DNA from: Chloroflexota bacterium
GTDB lineage: Bacteria; Chloroflexota; Anaerolineae; UBA1429
Direction: 5' to 3'
NCBI GenBank assembly: GCA_012513725.1
Contig: JAAZBQ010000660.1
Coordinates: 1 to 5,566, forward strand
Length of the DNA: 5,566 nucleotides
Shown here: positions 4,900 to 5,566 of the stretch, piece after piece
How positions within the stretch are numbered: position 1 is the stretch's first letter
How the letters are laid out: each line of letters opens with the position of its first letter
Notes under the pieces: generated by a model
The model's database searches: none
What the model was told of the DNA's origin: nothing
What the model saw: only the letters and a program-made list of their open reading frames with translations
Program-made: the position numbers and the translations under genes

Positions 4900-5566
4900 G
4901 TGGTCCTTTCCGCCTGCGCGAACGGCGCCGCCCCTGCCCGGCGCCGGCTGGCGACGGTGGGGGCGGGCGTGGTCTGCGTGCTGGCCGCGCTCGTTGCCTG
5001 GGTCGCCGTCGGGTTCCCCTCCCGCACCCTGGTTGACGTCGAGCAGGGGCGGCTGGATTCCGCCACGCCCCCCCTCGATGGCGCCGGAACGATCGTCCAG
5101 ACCTTCTTCTCCCGCCACGCAAACCTGGCCGAGATCGAGTTCTGGGCGGTGGTGTACGACGCGGAGCAGCCTCTGCCCGAGGGCGCCCGACTGCGCCTGA
5201 CCCTGGAGCGCCTCGATGTGGGGGGCCAGGACGCCACACCGGCGCGTGAGACGTGGGTCGACGTCGGCGGCCTGCGGCATAACGATCGCCTGCGCGTGGC
5301 GTTCGCCCCGCTCAGTGACGCCGCGGGCGCCCTCTACCGGGCCACTCTGTGGGCCCCGGAGCCCTACGGTCTGGGGTTCTGGCGGACGGACGGCGATGCG
5401 CTGGCCCCGGGCGACCTCCTCATCGAAGGCGCGCCGGCGGCCGGCGACCTGGCGCTCACCACCTACTATCGCTACACCCCGGCAGCCGCGGTGGGCGATC
5501 TGGCGGCGGGGCTGGCTGCCTTTGCACCCCGCGCCGGGGCGCTCCTGCCCGGCCTGCTCCTCCTGC
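4900..5566 (+). CDS. Membrane-anchored protein with extracytoplasmic domain, N-terminal part (cut by window edge)
   Basis: An open frame of 222 codons runs to the window edge without a stop. The first codon, GTG, touches the mutS TAG directly, and AGAGG lies nine bases upstream within mutS. Seen in the translation: a basic Arg14-Arg15-Arg16 followed by a hydrophobic segment (about 17-38, an N-in membrane helix). A soluble region of about 150 residues follows, with alternating polar and hydrophobic strands. It includes VQTFFSRHANLAEIEFW (66-82), LRLTLERL, VAFAPLSD and DLALTTYYRYTP (184-195). A second hydrophobic stretch starts near 213 and is cut off. This order (helix, beta-rich domain beginning with QTF and ending with an L-x-x-x-YY-like strand, then more helices) matches my memory of large multi-spanning Chloroflexota proteins tied to cell-surface polymer or glycosyltransferase functions. 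That assignment is inference. The enzymatic part, if any, lies outside the window. Reality of the gene is well supported by its composition and continuous frame. Confidence 0.72.
   Translation, partial: MVLSACANGAAPARRRLATVGAGVVCVLAALVAWVAVGFPSRTLVDVEQGRLDSATPPLDGAGTIVQTFFSRHANLAEIEFWAVVYDAEQPLPEGARLRLTLERLDVGGQDATPARETWVDVGGLRHNDRLRVAFAPLSDAAGALYRATLWAPEPYGLGFWRTDGDALAPGDLLIEGAPAAGDLALTTYYRYTPAAAVGDLAAGLAAFAPRAGALLPGLLLL

Noticed and set aside
3712..5280. 522-codon open frame on the minus strand opposite mutS and the membrane gene
   Set aside because: It spans the antisense of two well-supported genes, shows no recognisable domain and has the Gly/His/Val/Asp-rich look typical of antisense frames in GC-rich DNA.

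Overview
The window is very GC-rich by eye, with G or C at most third codon positions. It reads as ordinary chromosomal DNA of a high-GC bacterium. My best guess is a member of the Chloroflexota (Anaerolineae-like). This rests mainly on the gene at the right edge, a membrane-anchored extracytoplasmic domain of a type I associate with large Chloroflexota glycosyltransferase or polymer-assembly membrane proteins, and on the general look of the Nudix and MutS proteins. The phylum is an inference, not something the sequence proves.

Layout: two divergent transcription units share one intergenic region (1933-2229). Leftward on the minus strand is a three-gene unit. It begins with a zinc-ribbon Nudix hydrolase fused to a GNAT acetyltransferase domain (988-1932), continues with a peptidase C26 / class I glutamine-amidotransferase-like hydrolase (217-951), and ends with glutamate racemase murI (1-220, cut by the window edge). 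The last two overlap by 4 bases (GTGA). Rightward on the plus strand is mutS (2230-4899), a complete 889-residue mismatch-repair ATPase. Its stop codon directly abuts the GTG start of a membrane protein that runs off the right edge (4900-5566).

The intergenic region is the most information-rich non-coding part. It has a near-consensus sigma70-type promoter on each strand: TTGAGG-16-TATAAT facing left and TTGACG-17-TATACT facing right. Between them lie a 24-bp imperfect dyad, a smaller 15-bp dyad and a short 9-bp tandem repeat ending just upstream of the mutS -35 box.

Functionally, the left unit mixes nucleotide-metabolite housekeeping (Nudix), gamma-glutamyl hydrolysis (C26) and D-glutamate supply for peptidoglycan (MurI). 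The right unit pairs DNA repair with an apparently unrelated envelope gene. I found no mobile element, CRISPR array, tRNA, rRNA or clearly new multi-gene system. The points most worth a second look are the Nudix-GNAT fusion, the dyads and repeat in the divergent promoter region, and the coupling of the C26 hydrolase to murI.
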